Below the pieces are notes generated by a model. It was not told where the DNA came from, did not search any database, and saw only the letters and a program-made list of their open reading frames with translations. Made by a program: the position numbers and the translations under genes. DNA of 64,000 nucleotides from Rhodoplanes serenus (GTDB taxonomy: Bacteria > Pseudomonadota > Alphaproteobacteria > Rhizobiales > Xanthobacteraceae), in the NCBI GenBank assembly GCA_009720755.1, contig WNKV01000001.1:186001-250000 (forward strand), in the 5' to 3' direction. This document shows, piece by piece, positions 27,003 through 36,077 of this stretch (within the stretch, counting starts at the first letter, position 1; each line of letters opens with the position of its first letter).

Positions 27003-27776
27003 CTACAGATCCATCTCGGTCAGCGGCACGACGGTGACGCCGGCCTGTTCGAGGGCGGTACGCGCCGAGCGGGCGACCGCCACCGCGGTCGGCTCGTCGC
27101 CGTGCACGCACAGCGTGTCGACCTCCACCTTGATGGTCTTGCCGTTGATGGTGGTCACCTCGCCGTCCAGCACCATCCGCAGGGTGTGCCGGCGCGCCGC
27201 CTCGGGGTCCTTGAGCACGGTGCCCGAGAGGGCGCGCGACGCGAGATTGCCGTCGTCCAGATAGGCGCGGTCGACGAACCCCTCGCGGGCGACCCGCAGC
27301 CCGAGCGTCTCGGCCGCCCACTGCATCTTGGAGCCGTACAGCACCACGTAGATGAGGCTCGGGTCGACCGTCTTGATGGCGCGGCCGATGGCCAGCGCAT
27401 ACTCCTCGTCCTCGGCCGCCATGTTGTTGAGGGCGCCGTGCGCCTTGAGGTGGGTCACCGGGATGCCGGCGTAGCGGGCCATGGCCTGGAGAGCGCCGAT
27501 CTGGTACGCGACCATATACTCGAGATCGCTCGCCTTCATCTGGATGCGGCGGCGACCGAAACCCCAGAGGTCGTTGAAGCCCGGATGGACCCCGACGCTC
27601 ACCCCTTCCTGCTTGGCCAGCAGGCACAGCCGGTGCATCGAGTTCGCATCGCCGGCATGGAACCCGCAGGCGACATTGGCGGACTTGATGATGGTCATCA
27701 GCTCGGCATCGTTGCCGATCGAATAGGCACCCCAGCTCTCGGCGATGTCGGCGTTGAGGTTGATCCGCCTCGTCAT
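27003..27776 (-). CDS. pxpA: 5-oxoprolinase subunit A-like (LamB/YcsF family)
   Basis: A 257-residue PxpA-family protein: NLNADIAESWG (usual form NCDLGES), ANVACGFHAGD, VGVHPGFNDLWGFGRR, VTHLKAHGALNN and VDTLCVHGDEPTAV. PxpA with PxpBC hydrolyses 5-oxoproline using ATP. Here the first and third motifs depart from the common forms (NADIAES, AHGALNN), so a different lactam is possible. It is the first gene of the leftward series and is divergent from pxpB-pxpC, 167 bp away, instead of being joined to them. Confidence 0.85.
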   Translation of the reverse strand: MTRRINLNADIAESWGAYSIGNDAELMTIIKSANVACGFHAGDANSMHRLCLLAKQEGVSVGVHPGFNDLWGFGRRRIQMKASDLEYMVAYQIGALQAMARYAGIPVTHLKAHGALNNMAAEDEEYALAIGRAIKTVDPSLIYVVLYGSKMQWAAETLGLRVAREGFVDRAYLDDGNLASRALSGTVLKDPEAARRHTLRMVLDGEVTTINGKTIKVEVDTLCVHGDEPTAVAVARSARTALEQAGVTVVPLTEMDL

Positions 27777-27846
27777 GGTGGCTCGCTTCGCCTCCTCGTC
27801 CCCCGCCCGCGGGCCGCGTCGCCGAGGCGCGGGGGTGGACGACTGG

Positions 27847-27860
27847 TCCTATTTATAGGA
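27847..27860. promoter_or_regulatory. Palindrome in the pxpA-pxpB divergent promoter region
   Basis: TCCTAT-TT-ATAGGA is a perfect 14-bp palindrome, flanked further out by TGG and CCA, in an AT-rich island of the 167-bp divergent gap. It is well placed to control both directions. The GntR/UTRA protein encoded downstream of pxpC is a candidate binder. The half-site is the same as in the molybdenum site at 12449, but the spacing is ten bases shorter. Confidence 0.4.
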
Positions 27861-27943
27861 AAACCATACAACAACCGCGCCCGTGCGCAACCACCCTCCT
27901 GTGCCGATCTTTCGGGCAGGGCCAGACGACGGTCGATGCGGCC

Positions 27944-28741
27944 GTGAGCGAGATGTCCAGCGCCCCGCAGCCCTCGTCGCCGCCGCGCCTCCTGGCCGCC
28001 GGCGACACCGCCCTCGTGGTCGAGTTCGGCGATGCGGTGGACCGCCGGCTGAATGCCCGGGTGCTGGCGCTGACCCACCGGCTGGAGGCGGCGCCGATCA
28101 CCGGCATCACCGAGCTGGTGCCGACCTTCCGGTCGCTGATGGTGCACTACGATCCGCTGGTGATCGCCCCCGCCGATCTCGCGGCGCAGCTCGGCGGCCT
28201 CGCCGAGGATCTGCCCGCGGTCGATCAGCCGGGCCGGCTGTGGCGGCTGCCGGTCTGCTACGATCCCGCCGTGGCGCCCGATCTCGCCGAGGTCGCCGCC
28301 GCCTGCGGGCTCACCCCCGACGAGGTCGCGGCCCGCCACAGCGGCGAGACCTATCATGTCTACATGCTGGGCTACCTGCCCGGTCAGCCCTATCTCGGCG
28401 ACGTGCCGGAGGTGCTGCGCCTGCCGCGCCGGAAGGACCCGCGCGTGCGCGTGCCGGCCGGCTCGGTCGCCATCGCCACCGCCATGACGGTGGTCTACGG
28501 GGTCGAGTGCCCGGGTGGCTGGCATCTGATCGGCCGCACGCCGGCGCGCCTGTGGGATCTGCGGCGCCAGCCGCCGGCGCTGCTCGCCGCCGGCGACCGG
28601 GTGCGGATCGAGCCGATCGACCGCGACACCCTGGCGGCGCTGGAGGCGCGCGCCGCCGCCGGCACCTATGCGCCGGAACCCGAAGCGGAGCCGGAGTCGG
28701 CCGACACGGCCGGCAACGACGCCGCGGAGGCTGCACCATGA
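27944..28741 (+). CDS. pxpB: 5-oxoprolinase subunit B-like (KipI family)
   Basis: A 265-residue PxpB/KipI-type protein: GDTALVVEFGDAVDRRLNARVLALTHRL at the start, VCYDPAVAPDLAEVAAACGL, YMLGYLPGQPYLGDVPEVLRLPRRKDPRVRVPAGSVAIATAMTVVYGVECPGGWHLIGRTPARLWD, which is the family core. The C-terminal 30 residues are acidic and Ala-rich (EPEAEPESADTAG). The start may be GTG 27944 or ATG 27953; neither has a strong ribosome-binding site. Its stop overlaps the pxpC start (ATGA). Confidence 0.87.
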   Translation: MSEMSSAPQPSSPPRLLAAGDTALVVEFGDAVDRRLNARVLALTHRLEAAPITGITELVPTFRSLMVHYDPLVIAPADLAAQLGGLAEDLPAVDQPGRLWRLPVCYDPAVAPDLAEVAAACGLTPDEVAARHSGETYHVYMLGYLPGQPYLGDVPEVLRLPRRKDPRVRVPAGSVAIATAMTVVYGVECPGGWHLIGRTPARLWDLRRQPPALLAAGDRVRIEPIDRDTLAALEARAAAGTYAPEPEAEPESADTAGNDAAEAAP

Positions 28742-29799
28742 CGGGCGAGCCGCCGATGCTGCGGGTGCTCGCCCCGGGCGCCATGACGACCTTGCAGGAC
28801 GTCGGCCGCCGCGGCAGCCAGCGGCTCGGCATCCCGGTGTCGGGCGCGCTCGATCCGCTGGCGCTCGCCGCCGCCAACGTGCTGGTCGGCAACGCGCCGG
28901 ATACGGCGGCGCTGGAGATCGCCTATCTGGGCCCCACCCTGCGGGTGGAGGCGACGAGCGTGCGGGTCGCGGTGGCCGGCGGCAGCGCCATCATCGAGGT
29001 GATCGACGCCGAGGACGGCGCGCCGCCCCGCCGGGTGCCGCCGCTCACCAGCATGCGGCTCGTCCGCGGCCAGACGCTGCGCATCGGCGGCCTGTCGGGC
29101 AGCGTCGTCGGCTATCTCGCGGTCGCCGGCGGCTTCGCGGTCGAGCCGTTCCTCGGCAGCCGGTCGACTCTGGTGCGCGGCGGCCTCGGCGGCTTCGCCG
29201 GCCGCGCGCTGCGCGCCGACGACCTCCTGCCGCTCGCCACCCCCGCGGCGCCCACCCGCGACGAGATGACGCTGCCGGAGCTCGCCTTCGCGGCGCCCGA
29301 GCGCGTGCGCGTCGTGCTCGGGCCGCAGGAGGACCATTTCACGGCGGAGGGCGTCGCCACCTTCCTGGCCTCGGCCTACACGGTATCGCCGTCGACCGAT
29401 CGCATGGGCATGCGGCTCGACGGCCCGACGATCACGCACCGCGACGGCTTCAACATCGTGTCGGACGGCATCGCGCCCGGCGCCGTGCAGGTGCCGGGCA
29501 ACGGCGTGCCGATCGTGCTGCTCGCCGACCGCCAGACCACCGGCGGCTACCCGAAGATCGCCACCGTGATCTCGGCCGACCTGCCCGGCCTCGGCCGGCT
29601 GGCCCCCGGCGCGACGCTGCGCTTCCAGGCGGTCGACATCGACACCGCCGTCGCGGCCCGGCGCGCTTTCGTGGCCGAGATCGATGGGCTCGCGGCCCGC
29701 CTGGTGCCGGCCCGCGGAGCCGGGACCGCGGTCGCGGCGCGACTCTACGAAAGCAATCTGGTCGGCGGCTTCGTCGACATGCACGGCGACGTCGCCTGA
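28738..29799 (+). CDS. pxpC: 5-oxoprolinase subunit C-like (KipA/biotin-dependent carboxyltransferase family)
   Basis: A 353-residue PxpC-type protein: LRVLAPGAMTTLQDVGRRGSQRLGIPVSGALDPLALAAANVLVGN, VAVAGGSAIIEV, VGYLAVAGGF, SPSTDRMGMRLDGP and VQVPGNGVPIVLLADRQTTGGYPKIATVISADL are the diagnostic segments. With PxpA and PxpB it should form an ATP-dependent lactamase; the natural substrate in this locus may be 5-oxoproline or another lactam. It is coupled to pxpB by an ATGA overlap and is followed 14 bp later by the GntR gene. Confidence 0.9.
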   Translation: MTGEPPMLRVLAPGAMTTLQDVGRRGSQRLGIPVSGALDPLALAAANVLVGNAPDTAALEIAYLGPTLRVEATSVRVAVAGGSAIIEVIDAEDGAPPRRVPPLTSMRLVRGQTLRIGGLSGSVVGYLAVAGGFAVEPFLGSRSTLVRGGLGGFAGRALRADDLLPLATPAAPTRDEMTLPELAFAAPERVRVVLGPQEDHFTAEGVATFLASAYTVSPSTDRMGMRLDGPTITHRDGFNIVSDGIAPGAVQVPGNGVPIVLLADRQTTGGYPKIATVISADLPGLGRLAPGATLRFQAVDIDTAVAARRAFVAEIDGLAARLVPARGAGTAVAARLYESNLVGGFVDMHGDVA

Positions 29800-29813
29800 C
29801 GAAGGACCGACCC

Positions 29814-30686
29814 ATGGCTCGCGCGCCCGTCTCCGGCTCCAACTCGGCCCGCCCTCGCAAGGCGCCCGGCCGACCGCGGCGCCGTGCACCCGACGCCGAC
29901 AGCCGGGTGCCGCGCTACCTTCAGGTCGCCTCGGTGCTGCGCCGGCGGCTGCGCGACGGCGTGTGGGCGGTCGGCGACCGCATCGCTACCCTGGAGGAGC
30001 TGGAGCGCGAGTTCGACGTGGCCCGCGTCACCGTGCGTCAGGCGATCGACCTGTTGCAGACCGAAGGACTGCTGCGCTCGCATCAGGGCCGCGGCACCTT
30101 CGTCACCAAGTCGGTGGAGAGCAGCCGATGGCTGAAGCTCGCCACCGACTGGGAGAGTCTCGTGTCGATGATCCGCGAGAACGTGCCGCACCGGCTCGCG
30201 GCCGGTCCCGACGGCGGCGGCCCGCGCATCGCCGAGCACGAGGGGCGCCCGGCCACCTCCTATCGGTTCCTGCGCAGCCTCCAGAAGCGCGGCACCGAGC
30301 CGTTCGGTTACGCCCGCGTCCATCTCTCCCGCGATGTCTGGTCCAAGGCGCCGCGGCAGTTCGCGGCACGCGCCGCCCTGGTGGTGCTCGCCGAGATGCC
30401 GGATCTGCGCATCGCCCGCGCCCATCAGACGCTCACCATCGGGGCCGCCGACGTCGAGACGGCACGCCTCCTCGGCATCGCCCTCAATGCGCCCACGGCC
30501 GAGGCCCGCTGCGTCGTCACCGATGCGGATGGCGTGGTGATCTATGTGGGCGAGATCACCTATCGGGGCGACTGCGTCAGTCTCGACATCGAGCTGCGCG
30601 GGCCGACGGCGGTATCACGAGACGGGCACAGCGGTACGTCGCTGCGCCCGCGCGACCGGGTTGCCGGCCCCGAGCGGCGCGGCTAG
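29814..30686 (+). CDS. GntR-family regulator with UTRA ligand domain (HutC subfamily)
   Basis: A 290-residue regulator. A basic N-terminal tail (PRKAPGRPRRRAP) precedes the GntR winged helix (about 33-100: PRYLQVASVLRRRLRDGVWAVGDRIATLEELEREFDVARVTVRQAIDLLQTEGLLRSHQGRGTFVT), then a UTRA domain (about 125-270) that binds a small effector. It lies 14 bp after pxpC, so it is probably co-transcribed with pxpBC, and the molybdenum hydroxylase genes follow. The palindromes at 27847 and 30792 are its likely sites. The effector is presumably a pathway substrate. Confidence 0.9.
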   Translation: MARAPVSGSNSARPRKAPGRPRRRAPDADSRVPRYLQVASVLRRRLRDGVWAVGDRIATLEELEREFDVARVTVRQAIDLLQTEGLLRSHQGRGTFVTKSVESSRWLKLATDWESLVSMIRENVPHRLAAGPDGGGPRIAEHEGRPATSYRFLRSLQKRGTEPFGYARVHLSRDVWSKAPRQFAARAALVVLAEMPDLRIARAHQTLTIGAADVETARLLGIALNAPTAEARCVVTDADGVVIYVGEITYRGDCVSLDIELRGPTAVSRDGHSGTSLRPRDRVAGPERRG

Positions 30687-30787
30687 AGCGAATCCGATCC
30701 GACCGGATCGGATTTCACTCTCGTCGCCCTTGCAGGATCGCATTTTCGACGGCGAACCGGATTCCACTTCGCCGGAAAATGCTCTAG
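30683..30787. repeat. Dispersed palindromic repeat, copy 2 (inverted)
   Basis: A 105-bp element bounded by CTAGAGC and GCTCTAG that is the inverted counterpart of 6100-6205: read on the minus strand it shares ATTTTCCGGCGAAGTGG, GGTTCGCCGTCGAAAATGCG and the GATCCG-rich hairpin. It begins four bases before the end of the GntR stop codon, so insertion or transcription through it is tolerated between the two operons. Confidence 0.8.
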
Positions 30788-30791
30788 GATC

Positions 30792-30815
30792 ACTTGTTCT
30801 ATTCTTAGAACAAGT
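30792..30815. promoter_or_regulatory. Palindromic operator candidate before the three-gene Mo hydroxylase
   Basis: ACTTGTTCT-N6-AGAACAAGT, a perfect 9-bp inverted repeat, lies 49 bp before the GTG start at 30864 and just after the GntR gene. Its AT-rich, symmetrical form fits a GntR-family dimer site, although HutC-type sites usually have a shorter spacer. Confidence 0.55.
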
Positions 30816-30863
30816 CGTGACGGCCATCTCCAACGGAGCCCCGTATCCGCATGCAGGACCGCC

Positions 30864-33269
30864 GTGACCGCCGCCGGTGACACCCCCGCCACCGAGACCA
30901 TCCCGAGCCACACCGCCGCCGACGAGCACTCCGCCGGCATCGGGGCGCGGCTGCCGCGCAAGGAGGACGACCGCTACATGCGCGGTCGCGGCCGCTATGT
31001 CGGCGACATCCGCCTGCCCGGCATGCTGGAGGTGGCGTTTCTCAGGAGCCCGCTGGCCCATGCGCGCATCGGCGCGGTGCGGGTGCCGGAGCATCTGCGC
31101 GACCGCGTGCTGCTCGCCGCCGACCTCGCCGAGGTGAAGCCGATCCGCGCCGACACCACGCTGCCCGGCTTCAAGTCGTCGGTGCAGCCGGTGCTCGCCG
31201 CCGACAAGGTGCGCCATGTCGGCGAGCCGATCGCCCTGTGCGTGGCGCCGACCCGCGCCGAAGCGGAGGACATCGCGGCCGAGATCGAGGTCGAGTTCGA
31301 CGAGCTGCCGGCGGTCGTCGACATGCTGGCCGGCCGCGACCCCGGTGCGCCGCTGCTGCACGAGCACTGGGGCGACAACCTGTTCCTCGTCTCGGTCACC
31401 GATGTCGACTCGGCCGGCATGGCCGAGAAGGCCGCCTACACGGTCACTCGCGAGCTGCGCACGGCCCGCCAGGTGATGAGCCCGCTCGAAGGCCGCGGCG
31501 TCGTCGCCGAATGGGACAGCCGGGTCGGCCAGCTCGTGCTCCACACCTCGACCCAGCAGCCTCACATCGTGCGCTCCGGCCTCGCCGAATGCCTCGGCAT
31601 CGACGAGGGCGCGATCCGGGTGATCGCCCCCGACGTCGGCGGCGGCTTCGGCTACAAGGGCGTGCTGCTCGCCGAGGAGGTGGCACTGGCCGTCGCGACG
31701 CGCCGCTTCGGCCGGCCGCTGCGCTGGCTGGAGGATCGCCGCGAGAACCTGACGGCGGGCGCCGATTGCCGCGAGCACCACTATCGCGTCACCGCCTATG
31801 CGGACGCCGACGGCCGCCTGCTCGGCATCGACGCCGAGGCGAGCGTCGATTGTGGCGCCTACTCGGCCTACCCGTTCTCGGCCTGCCTGGAGGGCGGTCA
31901 GATCGGCAGCATCCTGCCCGGCCTCTACGACTTCCGGCACTATCGCTGCCGCGTCCACTCGGTCGCCACCAACAAGCCGCCGATCCTGCCGTATCGCGGC
32001 GTCGCCCGCACCGGCGCCTGCTTCGCCTTGGAGGTGACGCTCGACGCGCTCGCCCGCCAGATCGGCATCGAGCCGACCGAGCTTCGCATGAAAAGCCTGG
32101 TGCGGCCCGAGCAGATGCCGTTCGACAACGTCGCCAAGCGGCACTTCGATTCCGGCGACTATCCGGAGGCGCTGCGCCGCGCCGTCGCGGCGATCGACCT
32201 CGCCGGCATCCGCACCCGCCAGGCCCGCGGCGAGCCCGACGGCCGTCGCCTCGGCGTCGGCATCTCCATGTATGCCGAGCAGGCCGGCCACGGAACCAGC
32301 GTCTACGCCGCCTGGGGCATTCCGTTCGTGCCAGGCCACGAGCAGTGCCAGGCGCGCTTCACGCCCGACGGCGGGCTCGAGCTGCGCATCGGCGCCCACA
32401 GCCACGGCCAGGGCCTGGAGACGACGCTGTCGCAGGTCGCCCATTCGATTCTCGGTGTGCCGCACGACCGCATCAAGGTGACCCATGGCGACACCGCGAT
32501 GACGCCCTACTCGACGGGCACCTGGGGCTCGCGCTGCATGATCATGTCGGGCGGCGCCGTCGCCGAAGCCTGCGAGGCGCTCGCCGGTCGGCTGAAACGC
32601 ATCGGCGCCGCGCTGTTGCAGACCGACATCGCGGCGGTGCGGCTGGAGAACGGCGAGGTGATCGGCCCGTCCGGCCGCATCGGCGTCGCCGAGATCGCCC
32701 GCACCTGGTATCGCCGGCCGCAGGACCTGCCGCGCGACGTCGATCCCGGCGGCCTCGAGGTGACGGCCGGCTACAAGCCGGCACGCGACACCGGCACCTT
32801 CAGCTATGCGGCGCACGCCGCCGTGGTGGCGGTCGACACCGAGACCGGCGAGACCGAGATCCTCGATTACGTGATCGTCGAGGACGGCGGCGTGCTGGTG
32901 AACCCGATGATCGTCGACGGCCAGATCATCGGCGGCACCGCGCAGGGAATCGGCACCGCCTTCTACGAGGAGATGACTTACGACCAGCGCGGCCAGCCGC
33001 TCGCCTCGACGCTGTCGGACTATCTGCTGCCCGGGCCGACCGAGATGCCGCCGCTGCGCATCCTCCACATGGAGACGCCGTCGCCCTACACGCGCTTCGG
33101 CCAGAAAGGCATCGGCGAGGGCGGCGCCATCGCGCCGCCGGCCGCGCTCACCAACGCCGTCAACGATGCGCTGCGCGATCTCGGTGTCGAGCTCGCGGTG
33201 TCGCCCATCACGCCGCGCCGCATCGTCGAGGCGATCGCCGCCGCACGTCCCCGGGAGGCTGCGGAATGA
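30864..33269 (+). CDS. Molybdenum hydroxylase, Mo-binding large subunit (xanthine dehydrogenase/CoxL family)
   Basis: An 801-residue molybdopterin-cytosine-dinucleotide-type large subunit. Seen: RYVGDIRLPGMLEVAFLRSPLAHARI in the N-terminal domain, PDVGGGFGYKG, PYRGVARTGACFALE, GAHSHGQGLETTLSQVAH, and the catalytic QKGIGEGGAI with Glu752. It lacks the AYxCSFR active-site loop of CO dehydrogenase, so it is not a CODH but an oxidoreductase acting on an aldehyde or N-heterocycle. The start is GTG 30864 and the stop overlaps the next gene (ATGA). The operon order L-M-S is reversed from the M-S-L of CODH. Confidence 0.92.
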   Translation: MTAAGDTPATETIPSHTAADEHSAGIGARLPRKEDDRYMRGRGRYVGDIRLPGMLEVAFLRSPLAHARIGAVRVPEHLRDRVLLAADLAEVKPIRADTTLPGFKSSVQPVLAADKVRHVGEPIALCVAPTRAEAEDIAAEIEVEFDELPAVVDMLAGRDPGAPLLHEHWGDNLFLVSVTDVDSAGMAEKAAYTVTRELRTARQVMSPLEGRGVVAEWDSRVGQLVLHTSTQQPHIVRSGLAECLGIDEGAIRVIAPDVGGGFGYKGVLLAEEVALAVATRRFGRPLRWLEDRRENLTAGADCREHHYRVTAYADADGRLLGIDAEASVDCGAYSAYPFSACLEGGQIGSILPGLYDFRHYRCRVHSVATNKPPILPYRGVARTGACFALEVTLDALARQIGIEPTELRMKSLVRPEQMPFDNVAKRHFDSGDYPEALRRAVAAIDLAGIRTRQARGEPDGRRLGVGISMYAEQAGHGTSVYAAWGIPFVPGHEQCQARFTPDGGLELRIGAHSHGQGLETTLSQVAHSILGVPHDRIKVTHGDTAMTPYSTGTWGSRCMIMSGGAVAEACEALAGRLKRIGAALLQTDIAAVRLENGEVIGPSGRIGVAEIARTWYRRPQDLPRDVDPGGLEVTAGYKPARDTGTFSYAAHAAVVAVDTETGETEILDYVIVEDGGVLVNPMIVDGQIIGGTAQGIGTAFYEEMTYDQRGQPLASTLSDYLLPGPTEMPPLRILHMETPSPYTRFGQKGIGEGGAIAPPAALTNAVNDALRDLGVELAVSPITPRRIVEAIAAARPREAAE

Positions 33270-34092
33270 AGGCCGCCGCGTTCGACTATGCCCGGCCCGA
33301 CACGATCGCGGCCGCCTGCGCGCTGCTCGCCGCGGACCCGGACGCCAAGGTGATGGCCGGCGGCCAGTCGCTCGGCCCGATGCTGAATCTCAGGCTCGCC
33401 CAGCCGTCGTGCCTGGTCGACATCACCCGCATCCGCGATCTCGGCCGCATCGAGGAGAGCGACGACGCCGTGGTGCTCGGCGCCGTCGTCACCCACGCGG
33501 CGATCGAGGATGGGCGCATCGCCGATCCGAGCCGCGGCTTCCTGCCCCGCGTCGCCCGTGGCATCGCCTACCGGGCGGTGCGCACCCGCGGCACCGTCGG
33601 CGGCAGCCTCGCCCATGCGGACCCGGCGGCCGACTGGCTGTCGACCCTGACGGCGCTCGGCGCCGAGATCCTGATCAGCGGCCCGCACGGCGCCCGTCGC
33701 CACCTGCCGGTGGGCGATTTCGTGCGCGGCGCCATGAGCACCGCGCTGGAGCCGGGCGAGATCGTCGACGGCGTCCGCATCCCGCGACTATCGGCGGCGG
33801 CGCGCTGCGGCTTCCACAAGATCTGTCGCAAGACCGGCGAGTTCGCCGAGGGCATGGGGGTCGCGGTGCACGATCCGGAGCGCGGCGTCTGCCGCATCGT
33901 GGCCGGCGCCGGCGGCGGCCGACCGGCGGTGATCGAGGCGAGCCGGGGCGCCGGCAGCCGCCTGCTCGCCCGGCTGGTCGACGCCGAAGCGGTGCGCGAG
34001 GCGCTGATCGAGGCCGGCGTCGCCGGCGACGAGTACCGGATGCGCGTCCACGTCGCCGCCGTGCGGCGCGCCGTCGCCGAGGTCGTGTCGCC

Positions 34093-34096
<4 letters not shown>
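33266..34096 (+). CDS. Molybdenum hydroxylase, FAD-binding medium subunit (CoxM-like)
   Basis: A 276-residue FAD_binding_5 protein: AFDYARPDTIAAACALLAADPDAKVMAGGQSLGPMLNLRLAQPSCLVDI contains the AGGQSL FAD loop, and YRAVRTRGTVGGSLAHADPAADW the second FAD motif (T-x-GGSLAHADPAA). The C-terminal CO_deh_flav_C part is shorter than usual. It links the iron-sulfur subunit to the electron acceptor. Overlaps of four bases on both sides (ATGA) mean coupled translation with the large and small subunits. Confidence 0.93.
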
Positions 34097-35331
<1,235 letters not shown>

Positions 35332-35423
35332 CGTGGCCCGGCCGGCATCGCAGGGATGGCTCGCCGGCGCGGCCGGACCGGCGTAGCCTGCGGTCGACCC
35401 CGACCGCCGACAGAAAGGCCGCC

Positions 35424-35894
35424 ATGCCCGCGACCGACCGCCGTCCGCCACCCCGTCTCGCCCGCCGATCGACCGCCCCATCCGCTCTGGCGACCGCGCT
35501 GCTCGCCGCCCTGCTGGCGGCCTCGGCCCCAGGAGCGGCCGAGGCCCAGGACGTGCCGGGCATCGAGGCGTGCGACAAGGAAGCCAAGCTGGAGCGGCGC
35601 ACCGGCTGCCTCCAGAGCAACATCGCCTATCTCCAGGGACTGATCGCCCGCAACACCGCCGCGACCCAGCAGCGACTCGCCGCCGCGGCGGCCGAGATCG
35701 CCGCCCTCAAGGCGACGGTGGCCACCTTGCAGGCCAGCGTCGATCGGCTCCAGGCCGCCGCCGGGGCCGCCAAGCCCGCCGACACCAAGCCGGCCGACGC
35801 CAAGCCGGCCGACGCCAAGCCTGCCGACGCCAAGCCTGCCGACGCCAAGCCTGCCGACGCAAAGCCGGCGGATAGCAAGCCGGCAGCCCGCTGA
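35424..35894 (+). CDS. Secreted coiled-coil protein with KPADA repeats
   Basis: A 156-residue protein: signal peptide (about 1-41, hydrophobic ALATALLAALLAASAPGAAEAQ), a segment with two cysteines (ACDKEAKLERRTGCLQ), a coiled coil (about 60-112: AATQQRLAAAAAEIAALKATVATLQASVDRLQAA) and a C-terminal tail of seven KPAD[TAS] units. It resembles small periplasmic proteins with a lysozyme-inhibitor-like CDKEAK start, but I know no function. The DNA of the tail is a 15-bp tandem repeat, whose number is likely to vary between strains. Confidence 0.75.
   Translation: MPATDRRPPPRLARRSTAPSALATALLAALLAASAPGAAEAQDVPGIEACDKEAKLERRTGCLQSNIAYLQGLIARNTAATQQRLAAAAAEIAALKATVATLQASVDRLQAAAGAAKPADTKPADAKPADAKPADAKPADAKPADAKPADSKPAAR
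35778..35882 (+). repeat. 15-bp tandem repeats encoding KPADA
   Basis: Seven units of about 15 bp (AAGCCGGCCGACGCC and near variants with CCTGCC or CCCGCC) in frame with the secreted coiled-coil protein, giving KPAD[TAS] repeats. Third-base differences show that they are not all recent copies. Not a CRISPR: there are no spacers. Confidence 0.85.
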
Positions 35895-36077
35895 GGGCAG
35901 GCGCCCACCCGGGCCGGGACGCCCCCACCCGGGAACCGCCGTAAGGGTTTGGTCGGACGCGGGCCAGCCATGCACGGAGGGGCGCCGCGTGCTATCAATT
36001 CGCCTCGGCCGCGAATCCTGCGGCCCGTTCCGGCCCGCTTCGATCTCCCGACAAGAAGGGCAAGGAGGACATCCCAG

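Noticed and set aside
35778-35882. Regular 15-bp repeats as a CRISPR array
   Set aside because: The units are contiguous, in frame and encode KPADA; there are no spacers and no cas genes.
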